The notes: generated by a model from the letters alone, not told the origin. 64,000 bases of DNA from Marinobacter koreensis (GCF_023156285.1 NZ_JAKZAJ010000005.1:124001-188000), one strand, 5' to 3'; positions 8,311-17,676 are shown, counted from the first letter of the stretch. Translations and numbers: made by a program.

Positions 8311-9588
8311 TTACGCCTGGGATTTTTCCAGAGCCTGGCTGATATCGGCAATGATGTCGTCGACGTGTTCGATACCGATGGACAGCCGTACCAGATCCTC
8401 ACTGACGCCAGCGCTCTTCAGTTCTTCCGGATTGAGTTGCCGGTGAGTCGTAGTGGCCGGGTGGCAGGCCAGGGACTTGGCATCCCCGATGTTCACCAGC
8501 CGCAGGACCATATCCAGGGCATCGATGAATTTGGCGCCGGCGTCGCGGCCGCCCTTGATGCCAAAGCTCAGGATGCCAGAGGCCTTGCCGCCACAGATTT
8601 TGTCGCAGGTGGCTTTGTATGGACTGTTCGCGAGCGCCGCGTAGTTCACCCACTCCACCGCCGGATGATCCTGCAGGAACTGGGCGACCTTTTCCGAGTT
8701 TTCGCAATGACGCTCCATGCGCAGCGCCAGGGTCTCAAGGCCCTGCATGATCAGGAACGAGTTGAACGGAGACAGGGCGGAGCCGGTGTTCCGCAGCGGA
8801 ACGACCCGGCACCGGCCGATGAACGCGGCCGGCCCGAGGGCTTCGGTGTAGACCACGCCGTGATAGGACGGATCCGGTTCGTTCAGCATCGGGAACTTGT
8901 CGGCGCTGGCCTTCCAGTCGAATTTCCCGGAATCCACCACGATGCCGGCAACCGTTGTGCCGTGCCCACCGATGTACTTGGTAAGCGAGTGAATGACGAT
9001 GTCCGCGCCATGTTCAAAGGGACGGCACAGGAACGGTGTGGCTACGGTGTTGTCGACAATCAGGGGAATGCCATGCTTGTGGGCGATTTCGGCCCAGCGC
9101 TGGAGATCCACCACGTTGCCGGCCGGGTTGCCGATGGACTCGCAGAACAGCGCGCGGGTCTGGTCGTCGATGGCTTTCTCGACGGCATCGAAATCGTCGT
9201 GGGGCACCATGCGGCAGTCGATGCCCTGGTTCGGCAGGGAGTGGGCAAACAGGTTGTAGGTGCCACCATAGAGCTGACTGGTGCTGACGATGTTGTTGCC
9301 AACCTTACAGATGGTCTGGAGGGCATAGGTGATCGCAGCCATGCCGGACGCAACGGCCAGCGCGCCCACGCCACCTTCGAGCGCGGTCATGCGCTCTTCG
9401 AGCACGCTGTTGGTCGGATTCATGATCCGTGTGTAGATATTGCCCTGAACCTTCAGGTCGAACAGGTCGGCCCCGTGCTGGGTATCGTCGAAGGTGTAGG
9501 ACGTGGTCTGGTAGATCGGGGTTGTCGCGGCCTTTGTGGTCGGGTCGCTCTTGAACCCGGCGTGAAGCGCGAGAGTTTCCGGTTTCAT
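8311..9588 (-). CDS. metY: O-acetylhomoserine aminocarboxypropyltransferase (sulfhydrylase)
   Basis: A 425-aa PLP enzyme of the Cys/Met metabolism family. It makes homocysteine from O-acetylhomoserine and sulfide, or methionine with methanethiol. The PLP-binding Lys204 lies in HSLTKYIGGHG; LYGGTYNLF and the N-terminal YxTxSYxFDDxxHGADLFDLKxxGxIYTRIMNPT are typical of MetY rather than MetB/MetC. It is monocistronic in appearance, with a palindrome just downstream. No S-box or other riboswitch could be recognised in the 120 bp upstream. Confidence 0.92.
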   Translation of the reverse strand: MKPETLALHAGFKSDPTTKAATTPIYQTTSYTFDDTQHGADLFDLKVQGNIYTRIMNPTNSVLEERMTALEGGVGALAVASGMAAITYALQTICKVGNNIVSTSQLYGGTYNLFAHSLPNQGIDCRMVPHDDFDAVEKAIDDQTRALFCESIGNPAGNVVDLQRWAEIAHKHGIPLIVDNTVATPFLCRPFEHGADIVIHSLTKYIGGHGTTVAGIVVDSGKFDWKASADKFPMLNEPDPSYHGVVYTEALGPAAFIGRCRVVPLRNTGSALSPFNSFLIMQGLETLALRMERHCENSEKVAQFLQDHPAVEWVNYAALANSPYKATCDKICGGKASGILSFGIKGGRDAGAKFIDALDMVLRLVNIGDAKSLACHPATTTHRQLNPEELKSAGVSEDLVRLSIGIEHVDDIIADISQALEKSQA

Positions 9589-9712
9589 CGAGACATTCCT
9601 TGCTGATGGTTATTGGTTTTGGAGTGCAGGAAGCCGAGTATGCCACAGAGATTTGGCCCCAGGCACAGTTCGAAGCGTCATATGCTTATAAAGGTGATGC
9701 CGATCCGATTTC

Positions 9713-10927
9713 TCAGACCAGGGCACCGTTTACCATCGCGCGCAATTCCTGCCGAATCGGATAGGTGGACGACGGAATCAGCTGCGTCATGAAGATCACC
9801 ACCAGATCCTCCACCGGATCGACAAAGAAACTGGTGCTGGCCAGGCCGCCCCAGCCGAACTCGCCCTCGGAGCCGTTGGTTTGCGATTTGGCGACGTCGG
9901 TCCGCACCGAAAAGCCCAGACCGAAGCCATTGCCTTCGTAGGGAGTTTCGCTGAAGGCGCCGATTGAAAGGCCCGGTAGGTCCTGATTGCCCGGCAGGTG
10001 GTTCCGGCGCATGAATTCGAGGGTTTTCCGGCCGATGATCCGGTTGCCCTGATAGGCGCCGCCCTGACACAGGGCCTGGGCAAACTTGTGGTAATCGTCG
10101 ATGGTCGAGACCAATCCGCCACCTCCGGAGAGAAACGTGGGGGTCTTCTGGTAGCGGGAACGCATCGGATCGTCCTGCAGCTTCATACGATCCCCGGGCT
10201 GGTAGAGATAGCACGCCGAGAACCGGTCCAGCTGATCCGGATGTACCTGAAAACCTGTGTCGTCCATCCCCAGGGGCGCAAAAATATGCTCCCGGAAATA
10301 CTCGTCCAGCGATTGTCCGGACAGCAACTGCACGAGATAGCCAACCACGTCGGTGGAGACTGAATAGTTCCAGGCGGTGCCCGGCGAGAACTCGAGCGGC
10401 AATTCCGCCAGTTGCTCCACCAGGGTCTCCAGTGTCAGCGTGGCACTTCCATCCAGTTTCAGCTGCCGGTAGGCCGCATCCACGTTGCTGCGTTCCATGA
10501 AACCGTAAGTCAGTCCCGACATGTGGGTCAGGAGATCCCGTATCGTCATGGTGGTGGCTGCCGGTTCGGTCTTGAAGTGAGGGTAGGTGCCTCCGTTGTA
10601 GACCCGCAGGTTGCGCCAGGCAGGAATGTATTTGTGGACCGGATCGTCCAGCAGAAACATGCCCTTCTCGTAGAGCTGCATCAAGGCAATGGAGGTGACC
10701 GGCTTGGTCATGGAATAGATTCGAAAAATGGTGTCCCGCTGCACCGGCTTCTGCCGCTCGACATCCATCATTCCCTGGGCTTTCACCCAGGCGACTTCGC
10801 CGTGTCGGGCGACCAGGGTCAGCGTGCCCGGAAGACGGCCAGGCTCAATATATTTCCGGTCCAGATGCTGGGTGATGGCGTCGAGGCGGTCGAGGGACAG
10901 CCCTGCAACAACGTTCGATTTCGACAT
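9713..10927 (-). CDS. Class C beta-lactamase-fold serine hydrolase
   Basis: A 404-aa serine hydrolase of the beta-lactamase/transpeptidase-like group (EstB-type esterases, penicillin-binding-protein relatives). SxxK is Ser72-Met-Thr-Lys75 in [11 protein letters not shown], and the second element YxS lies in AWNYSVSTD. No clear signal peptide is seen, so it is probably a cytoplasmic esterase or peptidase and not an exported beta-lactamase. The substrate is unknown. ATG 10927 is preceded by a GAGGA element. Downstream is metY on the same strand, but a 124-bp gap argues for separate transcripts. Confidence 0.82.
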   Translation of the reverse strand: MSKSNVVAGLSLDRLDAITQHLDRKYIEPGRLPGTLTLVARHGEVAWVKAQGMMDVERQKPVQRDTIFRIYSMTKPVTSIALMQLYEKGMFLLDDPVHKYIPAWRNLRVYNGGTYPHFKTEPAATTMTIRDLLTHMSGLTYGFMERSNVDAAYRQLKLDGSATLTLETLVEQLAELPLEFSPGTAWNYSVSTDVVGYLVQLLSGQSLDEYFREHIFAPLGMDDTGFQVHPDQLDRFSACYLYQPGDRMKLQDDPMRSRYQKTPTFLSGGGGLVSTIDDYHKFAQALCQGGAYQGNRIIGRKTLEFMRRNHLPGNQDLPGLSIGAFSETPYEGNGFGLGFSVRTDVAKSQTNGSEGEFGWGGLASTSFFVDPVEDLVVIFMTQLIPSSTYPIRQELRAMVNGALV

Positions 10928-11018
10928 GGACAGATCCTCGGGTCAAAACCCGCAGCTTAGTCGATTTCGCTGTGCGATAGAAGGGACCGCAGAATTGCGG
11001 AAGTGAGCGGGAGCTGTT

Positions 11019-11201
11019 TCAGAAACGCCAGCGCTGATCCTGGTTTCGGCTCGCCGGACGGATGGACAGGAAGACAATGCCATAGGCAATCACGAGGGTG
11101 GCGCACAGGAAAACGGTCTGCGCTGCCTGATCGGTAATCATCAGAACCGCAGGCAACGTAATCAGTAGAACGGCTGCCAGCTCCAGGAGGATCTTTTTCA
11201 T
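11019..11201 (-). CDS. Small two-helix membrane protein
   Basis: About 60 aa with two hydrophobic stretches (ILLELAAVLLITLPAVLMIT and VFLCATLVIAYGIVFLSI) and a basic tail. I do not recognise a family. ATG 11201 (MKKILLE) is chosen over a TTG at 11219, because the MKK opening is a natural start for a membrane protein; neither has a strong ribosome-binding site. It is the first of three small membrane-protein genes on this strand, separated by about 90 and 155 bp. Confidence 0.5.
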   Translation of the reverse strand: MKKILLELAAVLLITLPAVLMITDQAAQTVFLCATLVIAYGIVFLSIRPASRNQDQRWRF

Positions 11202-11290
11202 CGGGTCACGAGGGGTCAATCAGTTGAACAGGCGTCAATTGTAGCCGTTCACAACGAACCGGAATGTGCGACTTTGGCATGAAACCACGG

Positions 11291-11509
11291 TTATCTTTCG
11301 TCGGGTTGACGACGGGAACGTTGGGTTGTGCGGTCACGAAGCCAGCGCGAGAGGTGAAAACGGATAGGCTCGAAAAACAGAATCAGGATATAGAGCAGAA
11401 ACAGCCCCAGAGCCGTGAGGATCATCTTCAGGTTGAAACCCGACAGCACCAGCAGTACGGGCACCAGGATAATGACGACCAGCGCCATGTCGGCAGGTTT
11501 CAGGTTCAT
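11291..11509 (-). CDS. Small membrane protein with basic tail
   Basis: 72 aa; two helices (about residues 8-24 and 28-46) and an Arg-rich C-terminus likely on the cytoplasmic side. It is not recognised. Its frame and composition fit a real gene, but the ribosome-binding site is weak. Confidence 0.5.
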   Translation of the reverse strand: MNLKPADMALVVIILVPVLLVLSGFNLKMILTALGLFLLYILILFFEPIRFHLSRWLRDRTTQRSRRQPDER

Positions 11510-11664
11510 CGGTTCACACGCTCATCGGGAACATCGGGGAGAGGTTATAGCGTACGCTGTTTCCGTCTTTCCGACTGTCAAAGGTTGTTTAATCCGCGTG
11601 TTCAAACTGTAAAGAAAGGTACAACCTCATAACCCTGCGGGTGCGGGCATGCCAAGGGCCGTTA

Positions 11665-12063
11665 CTAGAACTGGTTGAACAGGGCGTCGATCAGCGACCA
11701 GTAAACGGTGTAAAGAATGACCAGCGCTGCGCCGCTGAGCGATGCTACGCCGAGAGACGAATTCGTTAACACCAACACCAGTGACGTGAACGCCAGAAAA
11801 GCGACCAGTTCGAACCCCGCCAGGTCCATCAACCTGTCTCCCCAGCGTGTGCCGGTGCCTGCGGTCTGGCTGTCTTCCAGCATGCCCCACTTCCAGTCGT
11901 AGATAATGGCCCATACACGGGCGATCAGCGTTGCCAGAATCCCGAAATAGAACGCATAGGTGGGCGGCCGGTCGAACAGGACCAGGGCAAAACCGGCGAT
12001 GGGAAGAATTCCGATGACATCAAACGTGGCAATGACGAATGTTTTTGTTGTTTTATCGGCCAT
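11665..12063 (-). CDS. PACE-like (bacterial transmembrane pair) membrane protein
   Basis: 132 aa with four hydrophobic helices in two similar halves. Each half carries the pattern seen in PACE efflux proteins such as Acinetobacter AceI: an RxxxxxGFE-type helix start (RLMDLAGFELVAF in the second half) and a W-x-x-I-Y-D/N or Y-x-x-W-x-L-x-D segment. PACE proteins export chlorhexidine and polyamines. In the first half the acidic residue after the GF-like position is Asp (ATFDVIG) where AceI has a functional Glu. The family call is from motif memory only. ATG 12063 (MADKTTKTF) is preferred to the unusually long upstream frame. Confidence 0.55.
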   Translation of the reverse strand: MADKTTKTFVIATFDVIGILPIAGFALVLFDRPPTYAFYFGILATLIARVWAIIYDWKWGMLEDSQTAGTGTRWGDRLMDLAGFELVAFLAFTSLVLVLTNSSLGVASLSGAALVILYTVYWSLIDALFNQF

Positions 12064-12294
12064 CTGCGTAAACCTGTTCGTACTGCCAACAGGTGAACCG
12101 TAAATCATTTCTTCTGGGGTTATTTGATCAGTGTCAGGTTTTTGGCCGATCCGGAATCTGTCTAAATAGGTGCATATTATTACAAGTAGAGAGTGCAACG
12201 GTTTCGCGATGTCTTTAAACTGTCGCCGTTAACTTCATATGGGTGGTAGCCCAGAAGTGAACGGGAAGGGAGTGCCCGCTAATGGAGTGTGTTT

Positions 12295-13935
12295 ATGAAG
12301 GCACTGAATCATGTCTCTCTGAAGTGGCGCATGGCGGTTCTCGTTCTGGTCCCACTTTCGGCCATTGCCGGTCTTTCGATATACGCCGTTGTGGTGTTCT
12401 CGGAAATCAACCGGGGCGTTTCCAGTATCTACAACGATCGGGTGGTTCCGCTCAAAGACCTCAAAATCATATCCGATGACTATGCGGTACTGGTGGTAGA
12501 TGCGATCAACAAGGCTAACGCTGGTCTGATGACCGCCGAGCAGGCCCGGGGCCAGCTGGTTGAAGCTCAGGCCATCATTTCTGAAAAATGGCAGAAGTTC
12601 ACGGCCACGCGTTTGACGGAGAGAGAGCAGGCACTGGTCGCTGAGGTGGAAGCCCTGTTTTCGGATGCGGATGCCGCCATTGCCGATGCGGTCGCGATAC
12701 TTGGACAGTCTTCCGGCAATGTGCAGGGCCAGCTGGATACCCTGGATGGTCCTCTCTATGGGGTGATTGATCCGGTGGCGGCAAAAATCGCCGAGCTGAT
12801 CGATCTGCAGCTGGACGTTGCGGCCTCGGAAAGGGCATCGGTGGGGCAGCTATACGACCAGAGCAAAATTCTCTATCCGGCCGTTGCCGCAGCGGCAGGT
12901 GTTCTGACCCTGGGGGCGAGTGCACTGATCGTTCTGTCCATTACCTCGCCCATTCATGCCATGCGCCGGGTGATGGGAGAGGTGGCGGATCGTTCGGATC
13001 TTTCGCGCCGAATTGATGTTGAGGGATCCGATGAGCTGGCGGAGCTGGCAGGGGCGCTTAATCACATGCTGGAACAATTCGACCAGGTGATCCGACAGCT
13101 TTCATCGGTGTCGGATGAAGTTGCCACAGCATCGGAGGAGCTGTCCGCGATCAACGCCAGCGCCGAAAAGAATATTGAAGCACAGTCGGAACAGACCGAC
13201 CAGGTGGCCACCGCCATGAACCAGATGAGCGCGGCATCCTCCGATGTGGCCCGCAGCGCCGATGAAGCCCAGTCCGCGGCTCGCACCGCGAAAGAGCTTG
13301 GGGTCAAGGGGCGGGTCAACGGTGAAAAGGGCCGGGAAGCCCTGCATCGCCTCGCGGAAGAGATCCGGAGGGTTGCCGACAGGATCCATTCCCTGGAAAG
13401 CAAGAGCGCGGAAATCCGCAAAGTCACCCAGGTGATCAACGAGATTGCCGAGCAGACCAACCTCCTGGCGCTGAATGCTGCTATCGAAGCGGCAAGAGCG
13501 GGCGAGCATGGCCGGGGCTTTTCCGTCGTGGCCGATGAAGTCCGGTCGTTGGCTCAGCGAACCCAGTCGTCCACCGCGGAAATCGCCGGTGTTGTTGAGA
13601 GCCTGATTGAGGAGAACAAGGCGACGGTTGCCGTCATGCAGTCCAGCCTGGAAAAGGTGGAGGATAACCGAACATTGAGCGAAGAGGTGGCCGAAACCAT
13701 CAACGCCATCGGCGATGCCATCGACCATATCTTCCAGATGGGCGAGCAGATCGCCAGCGCCTCGGAGCAGCAGTCCGTGGCGGCGGAGCAGGTCAGCGGC
13801 AATCTGACCCACATTGTTGACCTGTCCAGCCAGAATCTCTCGGGCGCGCAGCAGTCCTCTGCCGCGAGTGGTGAGCTGGCCCGTTTGGCGGCCGCCATGA
13901 AGGATCAGGTCTCTGCTTTCCGTACCAGCGCATAA
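12295..13935 (+). CDS. Methyl-accepting chemotaxis protein, four-helix-bundle sensor
   Basis: A 546-aa chemoreceptor: TM1 about 14-34, a periplasmic domain (35-190) that looks like a four-helix bundle with the [21 protein letters not shown] opening, TM2 about 192-215, HAMP, then the long cytoplasmic coiled coil with the tip [40 protein letters not shown]. Start ATG 12295 has GGAG at 12284-12287. A solute-binding-protein gene follows 73 bp downstream on the same strand and could supply or share its ligand. Confidence 0.93.
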   Translation: MKALNHVSLKWRMAVLVLVPLSAIAGLSIYAVVVFSEINRGVSSIYNDRVVPLKDLKIISDDYAVLVVDAINKANAGLMTAEQARGQLVEAQAIISEKWQKFTATRLTEREQALVAEVEALFSDADAAIADAVAILGQSSGNVQGQLDTLDGPLYGVIDPVAAKIAELIDLQLDVAASERASVGQLYDQSKILYPAVAAAAGVLTLGASALIVLSITSPIHAMRRVMGEVADRSDLSRRIDVEGSDELAELAGALNHMLEQFDQVIRQLSSVSDEVATASEELSAINASAEKNIEAQSEQTDQVATAMNQMSAASSDVARSADEAQSAARTAKELGVKGRVNGEKGREALHRLAEEIRRVADRIHSLESKSAEIRKVTQVINEIAEQTNLLALNAAIEAARAGEHGRGFSVVADEVRSLAQRTQSSTAEIAGVVESLIEENKATVAVMQSSLEKVEDNRTLSEEVAETINAIGDAIDHIFQMGEQIASASEQQSVAAEQVSGNLTHIVDLSSQNLSGAQQSSAASGELARLAAAMKDQVSAFRTSA

Positions 13936-14008
13936 CGGGCTGCAGGACCGGGGTTGATGTACTAGGCTTGGTGAATGGGCCGGAGTGCCCGTTTACCGAG
14001 CCGATGCC

Positions 14009-14710
14009 ATGGACAGGAAATCGTCACCCTATCGTTCTCTACTGATTTTTGCTCTCACAATCCTTCTTTGCCCAATTTTGGCTGCGGCCGATCAGGTGGT
14101 TCGGGTTGGCGTGGTTGAGGGCATTCCCCGGGAAATTGCGGTCGACCAGGATCATCTGGTGGGGCGGTTTTCCCCATTTTACCACTGCGTTTTCGAAAGC
14201 CTCGACCAGCAATTCAGTTTCCGGCAGATGCCGCTTGCACAGATCCTGTATCAGTTGAAAAAGGGGCGCCTCGATGTCGGATTGCCGCTGGTGCAGACCG
14301 AAGAACGGGATCAGTATGCGGATTTCGGTGGACGCCTGTTCCAGACTGAATATGTCTATCTGTTACTTGAGGATCTACCGCCTCTGGAGCAGACTTTCGG
14401 CCTGACCTATTCCTTCATCAGACGTTTTGTGGGCGAGCAACTGCTGCTGGGAGAGGGCGCAAAGATGCTGGCGGTTTCTGGCTGGAAGCAGGCCGTGGAC
14501 ATGCTGAAACTGGGCCGGGCCGACGTGGTGATCCTTCCCTGGGTGTTGCTGGATCCCTTGATGGCGGACTTCGAGGGGCAGTACTTTGTACGGTCTGCGT
14601 CATGGGTCGATATCTCCCTTTATGTGTCGCACTCGACCGAAGAGAAAGGCCTGGCCGAAAAACTGAGAGCCAGCGTGAGGCGGTGTCGGTACAGGAACGA
14701 TCAGAACTGA
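14009..14710 (+). CDS. Periplasmic solute-binding protein, family-3-like
   Basis: 233 aa. A signal peptide (hydrophobic about 11-27, cleavage near LAAADQ) is followed by VVRVGVVEGIPREI and DVGLPLVQTEERDQYADF, the look of SBP_bac_3 domains that bind amino acids or related small molecules. The usual conserved second-lobe motifs are weak, and no ABC permease or ATPase lies nearby. It may therefore be an orphan binding protein that presents a ligand to the chemoreceptor encoded just upstream. ATG 14009 is preferred; an in-frame GTG at 13985 would add an unlikely leader. Confidence 0.65.
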   Translation: MDRKSSPYRSLLIFALTILLCPILAAADQVVRVGVVEGIPREIAVDQDHLVGRFSPFYHCVFESLDQQFSFRQMPLAQILYQLKKGRLDVGLPLVQTEERDQYADFGGRLFQTEYVYLLLEDLPPLEQTFGLTYSFIRRFVGEQLLLGEGAKMLAVSGWKQAVDMLKLGRADVVILPWVLLDPLMADFEGQYFVRSASWVDISLYVSHSTEEKGLAEKLRASVRRCRYRNDQN

Positions 14711-14742
14711 CAGGCCGGGATCCCTGAGCGGAGGTGTCAGAA

Positions 14743-14943
14743 ATGGCGAAGAAACTTACCTTGACTTTCGTTGAAGAGGCGGCTGATCCCGCTTTGCTGC
14801 AGAAGAAAGAAGAGGTGGCTTTTCTGGTCGAGGCTGCGATTCGTGATGATGAACAGCACATCCGGTCCTTGATCTCAGACTTCAGCATTCAGGAACTGAT
14901 TCTCATAGACGAGTGCCTGCAAAAGGCCCGGCGTTTCAGCTAG
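14743..14943 (+). CDS. Small conserved-looking protein, unknown
   Basis: 66 aa, acidic, predicted helical, rich in Glu/Asp/Leu (LTLTFVEEAADPALLQKKEEVAFLVEAAI...LQKARRFS). GGAGG at 14730-14734 is spaced 8 nt from ATG 14743, a good translation start, so I believe it is real. I do not recognise it. It is the last gene of the chemoreceptor and binding-protein group. Confidence 0.55.
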   Translation: MAKKLTLTFVEEAADPALLQKKEEVAFLVEAAIRDDEQHIRSLISDFSIQELILIDECLQKARRFS

Positions 14944-15058
14944 CCGGTCTTCGAAATTGTCCTTCCATCACTAATTCCAGCCGCTCTGATTGTCGAAATG
15001 CACTGAAAGTAGGGGGTGAAGATAGGCAAGGGAGGTATTGATCACAGGATTCAGGGCT

Positions 15059-15166
15059 GCAGTCGATTTGCAGTCAGCCAATAAAAAAAGGTCACGACAT
15101 GAGTCGCAACCCTTTGAATCTTGGTAGCAAGGGGCGGAGTCGAACCGCCAACCCCAGCGTTATGAG
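15059..15166 (-). repeat. Left attachment-site copy: tRNA-Met 3' half plus terminator and flank
   Basis: Bases 15083-15166 repeat 19989-20073 with two substitutions and one indel. The shared part runs from the anticodon loop (CTCATAA) of tRNA-Met through its CCA end (15122) and its rho-independent terminator. A further 22 bp (15059-15080) match 19965-19986 with five differences, all transitions. Upstream of the anticodon loop the tRNA sequence stops abruptly. This is a classic integration scar. Confidence 0.85.
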
Positions 15167-15498
15167 GGCTCCCATAAATTATAATTATCTGATTTAACAG
15201 ATTTCTTTCCGGCCGTCTCCGCCTGGACAGTTCTATGGGTGCCGATCTTGGTCCATCGGGTGGCCACAAAATGCCCACATAGTAACTACGAAGCATGCTT
15301 TGGAACCTAACAAAAAAGGAACTGATCGCAAGATGGAATCAAGAAGGTTGGAGTTTTCCTGATAGTTGACTGAGCGGGTGCAGATTTCCCACGGGCGTAA
15401 TCTTGTTCTGAGTTCGGCTTAAAGCTGAATTCCGCACTGGAGTTATTCCAATATGCACATGCTCAAGGCTACGTGCCCAAGTGTGTATTCGGAGAAAA
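15167..15498. other. Gene-poor left end of island
   Basis: About 330 bp without a convincing gene. It contains short AT-rich stretches and could hold remnants of a lost integrase or recombination arm sites. A minus-strand frame of 81 aa across 15051-15296 is just the att repeat read through and is not accepted. Confidence 0.4.
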
Positions 15499-15897
15499 TT
15501 ATCTACACGGAAAGACTTCTGGTAATCCCCAGATCGCTAAGGACGAGGCCATCAAAACGTCAAATTTATCTGCTTTTGGCGTGTCTTTCATTTGGAAGAT
15601 CTGGCTTTCTAAGCTGTTTTTAATGACATCGGGTGACAAAGCATTTAGTGATGGAAAGCATGCCTTCCCGTAAGGTCCTAGGTCCAGCTCCCGGGAGCTT
15701 TCGCTCGCCATCGCGATAGTGAGTACAGACTCGAAAATTGCCTGAAAATAAGCTTTCATAAGGAGGTTAACTTTACCGCTAGAGTCGCGAACTTGTGCTT
15801 CATTTAGTCTCTGGTAGTCCGCCACCGTCAGTGCGTGAGTTGAGCTTGATAGAAGTATCACAAAACATGCGGCTAAGACCTTCAGTGTTGTTTTCAT
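15499..15897 (-). CDS. Secreted Rap1a/Tai-like protein
   Basis: 132 aa. The first 22 residues are a signal peptide (MKTTLKVLAACFVILLSSSTHA). The mature part has a CF/LP step near residue 87 (KACFPSLNALSPDVIKNSLESQI) and ends LAIWGLPEVFPCR, a layout like Rap1a/Tai immunity proteins of type VI secretion, where two Cys (here KACFP and FPCR) are likely disulfide-bonded in the periplasm. No toxin gene is next to it, so an immunity role is only suggested. ATG 15897 is chosen; the upstream ATG at 15909 abuts its only purine-rich site. Confidence 0.5.
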   Translation of the reverse strand: MKTTLKVLAACFVILLSSSTHALTVADYQRLNEAQVRDSSGKVNLLMKAYFQAIFESVLTIAMASESSRELDLGPYGKACFPSLNALSPDVIKNSLESQIFQMKDTPKADKFDVLMASSLAIWGLPEVFPCR

Positions 15898-16010
15898 TGA
15901 GGGTTCCATTCCTGCAGACGAAAGTCATACGAGGATAGCAAAAATTCATTCGGCAAAAACGTTTGGTTTTAAATTTAAACCCGACAGGTGAAACACTTTA
16001 GGGTAAAAAT

Positions 16011-16199
16011 ATGGATATACTTATTCTCATTTTTTTAGCTTTGATCTTAATCACCTTGATAGTCATCGCCAAAAAACTGAACAATATCAGTGAGACTCTT
16101 CTCGGGCACGCAGATAGCTCAATCGATAACGCAGATGCAGTAATCAGAAATCTCGAAGCCGCGAATAGCGTTTTAGTTGAAATGCAGAAAAAATCTTAA
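16011..16199 (+). CDS. Small single-pass membrane protein
   Basis: 62 aa: a very hydrophobic N-terminal helix (residues 2-20), then a soluble helix with heptad-like spacing (ISETLLGHADSSIDNADAVIRNLEAANSVLVEMQKKS). It resembles the membrane-anchored coiled-coil proteins seen in islands but no family is recognised. There is no strong ribosome-binding site, only AGGGT upstream. The codons are AT-rich like the surrounding island DNA. Confidence 0.45.
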   Translation: MDILILIFLALILITLIVIAKKLNNISETLLGHADSSIDNADAVIRNLEAANSVLVEMQKKS

Positions 16200-16467
16200 G
16201 CTAAGGTTTACCATTGGACTATATCCTTGAGTTTGGTGGATTATCGCTAGGACCCATCCACTGATAGCATCATTTATCGATATCAAAAAATCCAAATTAC
16301 TCATCATTTGATGAGTTGGTTCGTTTATTTACGCCATAAACGATAGCAGCCTGACTCTGTACTTCCTGTAATCTGCGACGCTACTCCAGTTGACCCTACC
16401 CCAGAATTTAGGTCCATTTAAAACTGGAAAATCCGGCATGATAGAGCCCTGAGCAGGAGATCATGCC

Positions 16468-16734
16468 ATGAAGCGGTCCCGTTACACCGAAGAGCAGATT
16501 GCCTTCGCCCTGAAGCAAGCCGAATTGGGGACACCGGTCCCGGAGGTCTGTCGCAAGATGGGCATCTCCGATGCCACGTTCTACACCTGGCGCAAGAAGT
16601 ACGGTGGTCTTGGGCCATCCGAGCTGAAACGTCTGAAACAGCTGGAAGAGGAGAATCAGCGCCTCAAGAAGCTAGTGGCCGACCTGAGTTTGGACAAGGC
16701 CATGCTTCAGGATGTGGTGGCAAAAAAGCTCTGA
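16468..16734 (+). CDS. IS3-family transposase OrfA
   Basis: 88 aa: an N-terminal helix-turn-helix (SRYTEEQIAFALKQAELG...VCRKMGISDATFYTWRKKYGG) that binds the element ends, then a leucine-zipper-like helix (LKRLKQLEEENQRLKKLVADL). It closely resembles IS407/IS1400-group OrfA. The stop codon lies just after CAAAAAAG at 16721-16728, a slippery run where a -1 shift gives the OrfAB fusion. Confidence 0.9.
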   Translation: MKRSRYTEEQIAFALKQAELGTPVPEVCRKMGISDATFYTWRKKYGGLGPSELKRLKQLEEENQRLKKLVADLSLDKAMLQDVVAKKL

Positions 16735-16757
16735 GACCGCCTCGTAAACGCCAACTG

Positions 16758-17609
16758 GTGGCTGACCTGCAAAAGCGATACGGGGTCAGCGAGCGCCAGG
16801 CGTGTGCGGTCTTGCAGTTTTCCCGGGCATCTTGTCGATACCAATCGGTGGCAAGAGATTCGTCGGCATTATCGATGAGGATCCGTGAGATCACTCTCAC
16901 ACGGCTTCACTACGGTTACCGACGCGTGCATGTCCAACTGCAACGAGAGGGCTGGCGTGACAATCACAAACGGGTTTACCGGCTGTATCGGGACCAGGGA
17001 TTGTCACTTCGTCTAAAGCGTCCTAAACGCAACAAGGCGGCCAAGAACCGTCAGCCACTTCAACGAGCCACCCATCCCAATCACATCTGGGGCATGGACT
17101 TTGTCTCAGATGCGCTGTTTGATGGTCGGCGACTGCGCTTGCTGACCATCATTGATCTGTTCACCAGGGAGTGCCTCGGCATCGTGGTTGGACAGAGCCT
17201 GAGGGGCCACGATGTTCAAGAAGCCCTAACGGCGATTGCACGGTTTCGAGGTAATCCTGAAGTTCTCAAGACCGACAACGGTTCGGAGTTTGCCGGAAAG
17301 GTCATGGATCGCTGGGCCTATGAGCGGAACATCGAAATCGACTTCTCGCGGCCTGGAAAACCTACCGACAACGCAACGGTAGAATCGTTCAATGGACGAC
17401 TCCGGCAGGAATGTCTGAATGAAAATTGGTTCTTGTCACTGGCCGACGCCAGGGAGAAAATCGAAGCGTGGCGAGCGTTTTATAACCAAGTCCGACCCCA
17501 TTCCGCATTGGAGTGGTGCACGCCCTCTGACTACGCCAGAAAACATGCGGTTTCACGAAGAAAACAGGAACAATCGGAGCCGGATTTTTCCAACTCTGGG
17601 TGGACCTAA
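16758..17609 (+). CDS. IS3-family transposase OrfB (DDE domain)
   Basis: The listed start is GTG 16758, but the frame is open back through the slippery site near 16722, so the active product is probably the OrfAB fusion. The catalytic triad is Asp in HIWGMDFVSD, Asp in LKTDNGSEF and Glu in NATVESFNGRLR, spaced as in rve/DDE transposases. The fold appears complete with no internal stop. Its stop codon lies within the first copy of the duplicated right end. Confidence 0.9.
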   Translation: MADLQKRYGVSERQACAVLQFSRASCRYQSVARDSSALSMRIREITLTRLHYGYRRVHVQLQREGWRDNHKRVYRLYRDQGLSLRLKRPKRNKAAKNRQPLQRATHPNHIWGMDFVSDALFDGRRLRLLTIIDLFTRECLGIVVGQSLRGHDVQEALTAIARFRGNPEVLKTDNGSEFAGKVMDRWAYERNIEIDFSRPGKPTDNATVESFNGRLRQECLNENWFLSLADAREKIEAWRAFYNQVRPHSALEWCTPSDYARKHAVSRRKQEQSEPDFSNSGWT

Positions 17610-17676
17610 TACGGGGTCAGGGTCAGGAGCCGGATTTTTCCAACTCTGGGTGGACCTAATACGGGGTCAGGGTCAT
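17577..17676. repeat. 50-bp tandem duplication of the IS right end
   Basis: Two identical 50-bp units (17577-17626, 17627-17676), except for the last base, each contain GAGCCGGATTTTTCCAACTC... through GGGGTCAGGGTCA. The element therefore has two right inverted repeats in tandem. Confidence 0.92.

Larger units (their letters stand above)
16391..17675 (+). mobile_element. IS3-family element (IS407/IS1400-like)
   Basis: Starts TGACCCTACCCC at 16391 and ends GGGGTCAGGGTCA at 17675; the ends form an imperfect inverted repeat that also shares the inner TTAGGTCCA block. It contains orfA and orfB joined by a probable -1 frameshift. The right end is duplicated: 17577-17626 and 17627-17676 are a 50-bp tandem repeat, so a second right terminus sits at 17625. 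No matching target duplication is seen at either choice of end. Confidence 0.88.

Noticed and set aside
8029..9606. Plus-strand 525-aa frame opposite metY
   Set aside because: Antisense to a clear PLP enzyme gene; composition is that of a reverse-frame shadow.
9589..9712. SAM riboswitch upstream of metY
   Set aside because: No recognisable S-box or SAM-II core could be drawn in the short leader.
12199..12294. Flagellar sigma-28 promoter before the chemoreceptor
   Set aside because: TAAA and GCCGTTAA are present but only 5 bp apart instead of about 15.
15051..15296. 81-aa minus-strand frame
   Set aside because: It is formed by reading through the tRNA-derived att repeat and flank.
16391..17675. 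Target-site duplication of the first IS
   Set aside because: The bases outside either choice of right end do not match those at the left end.
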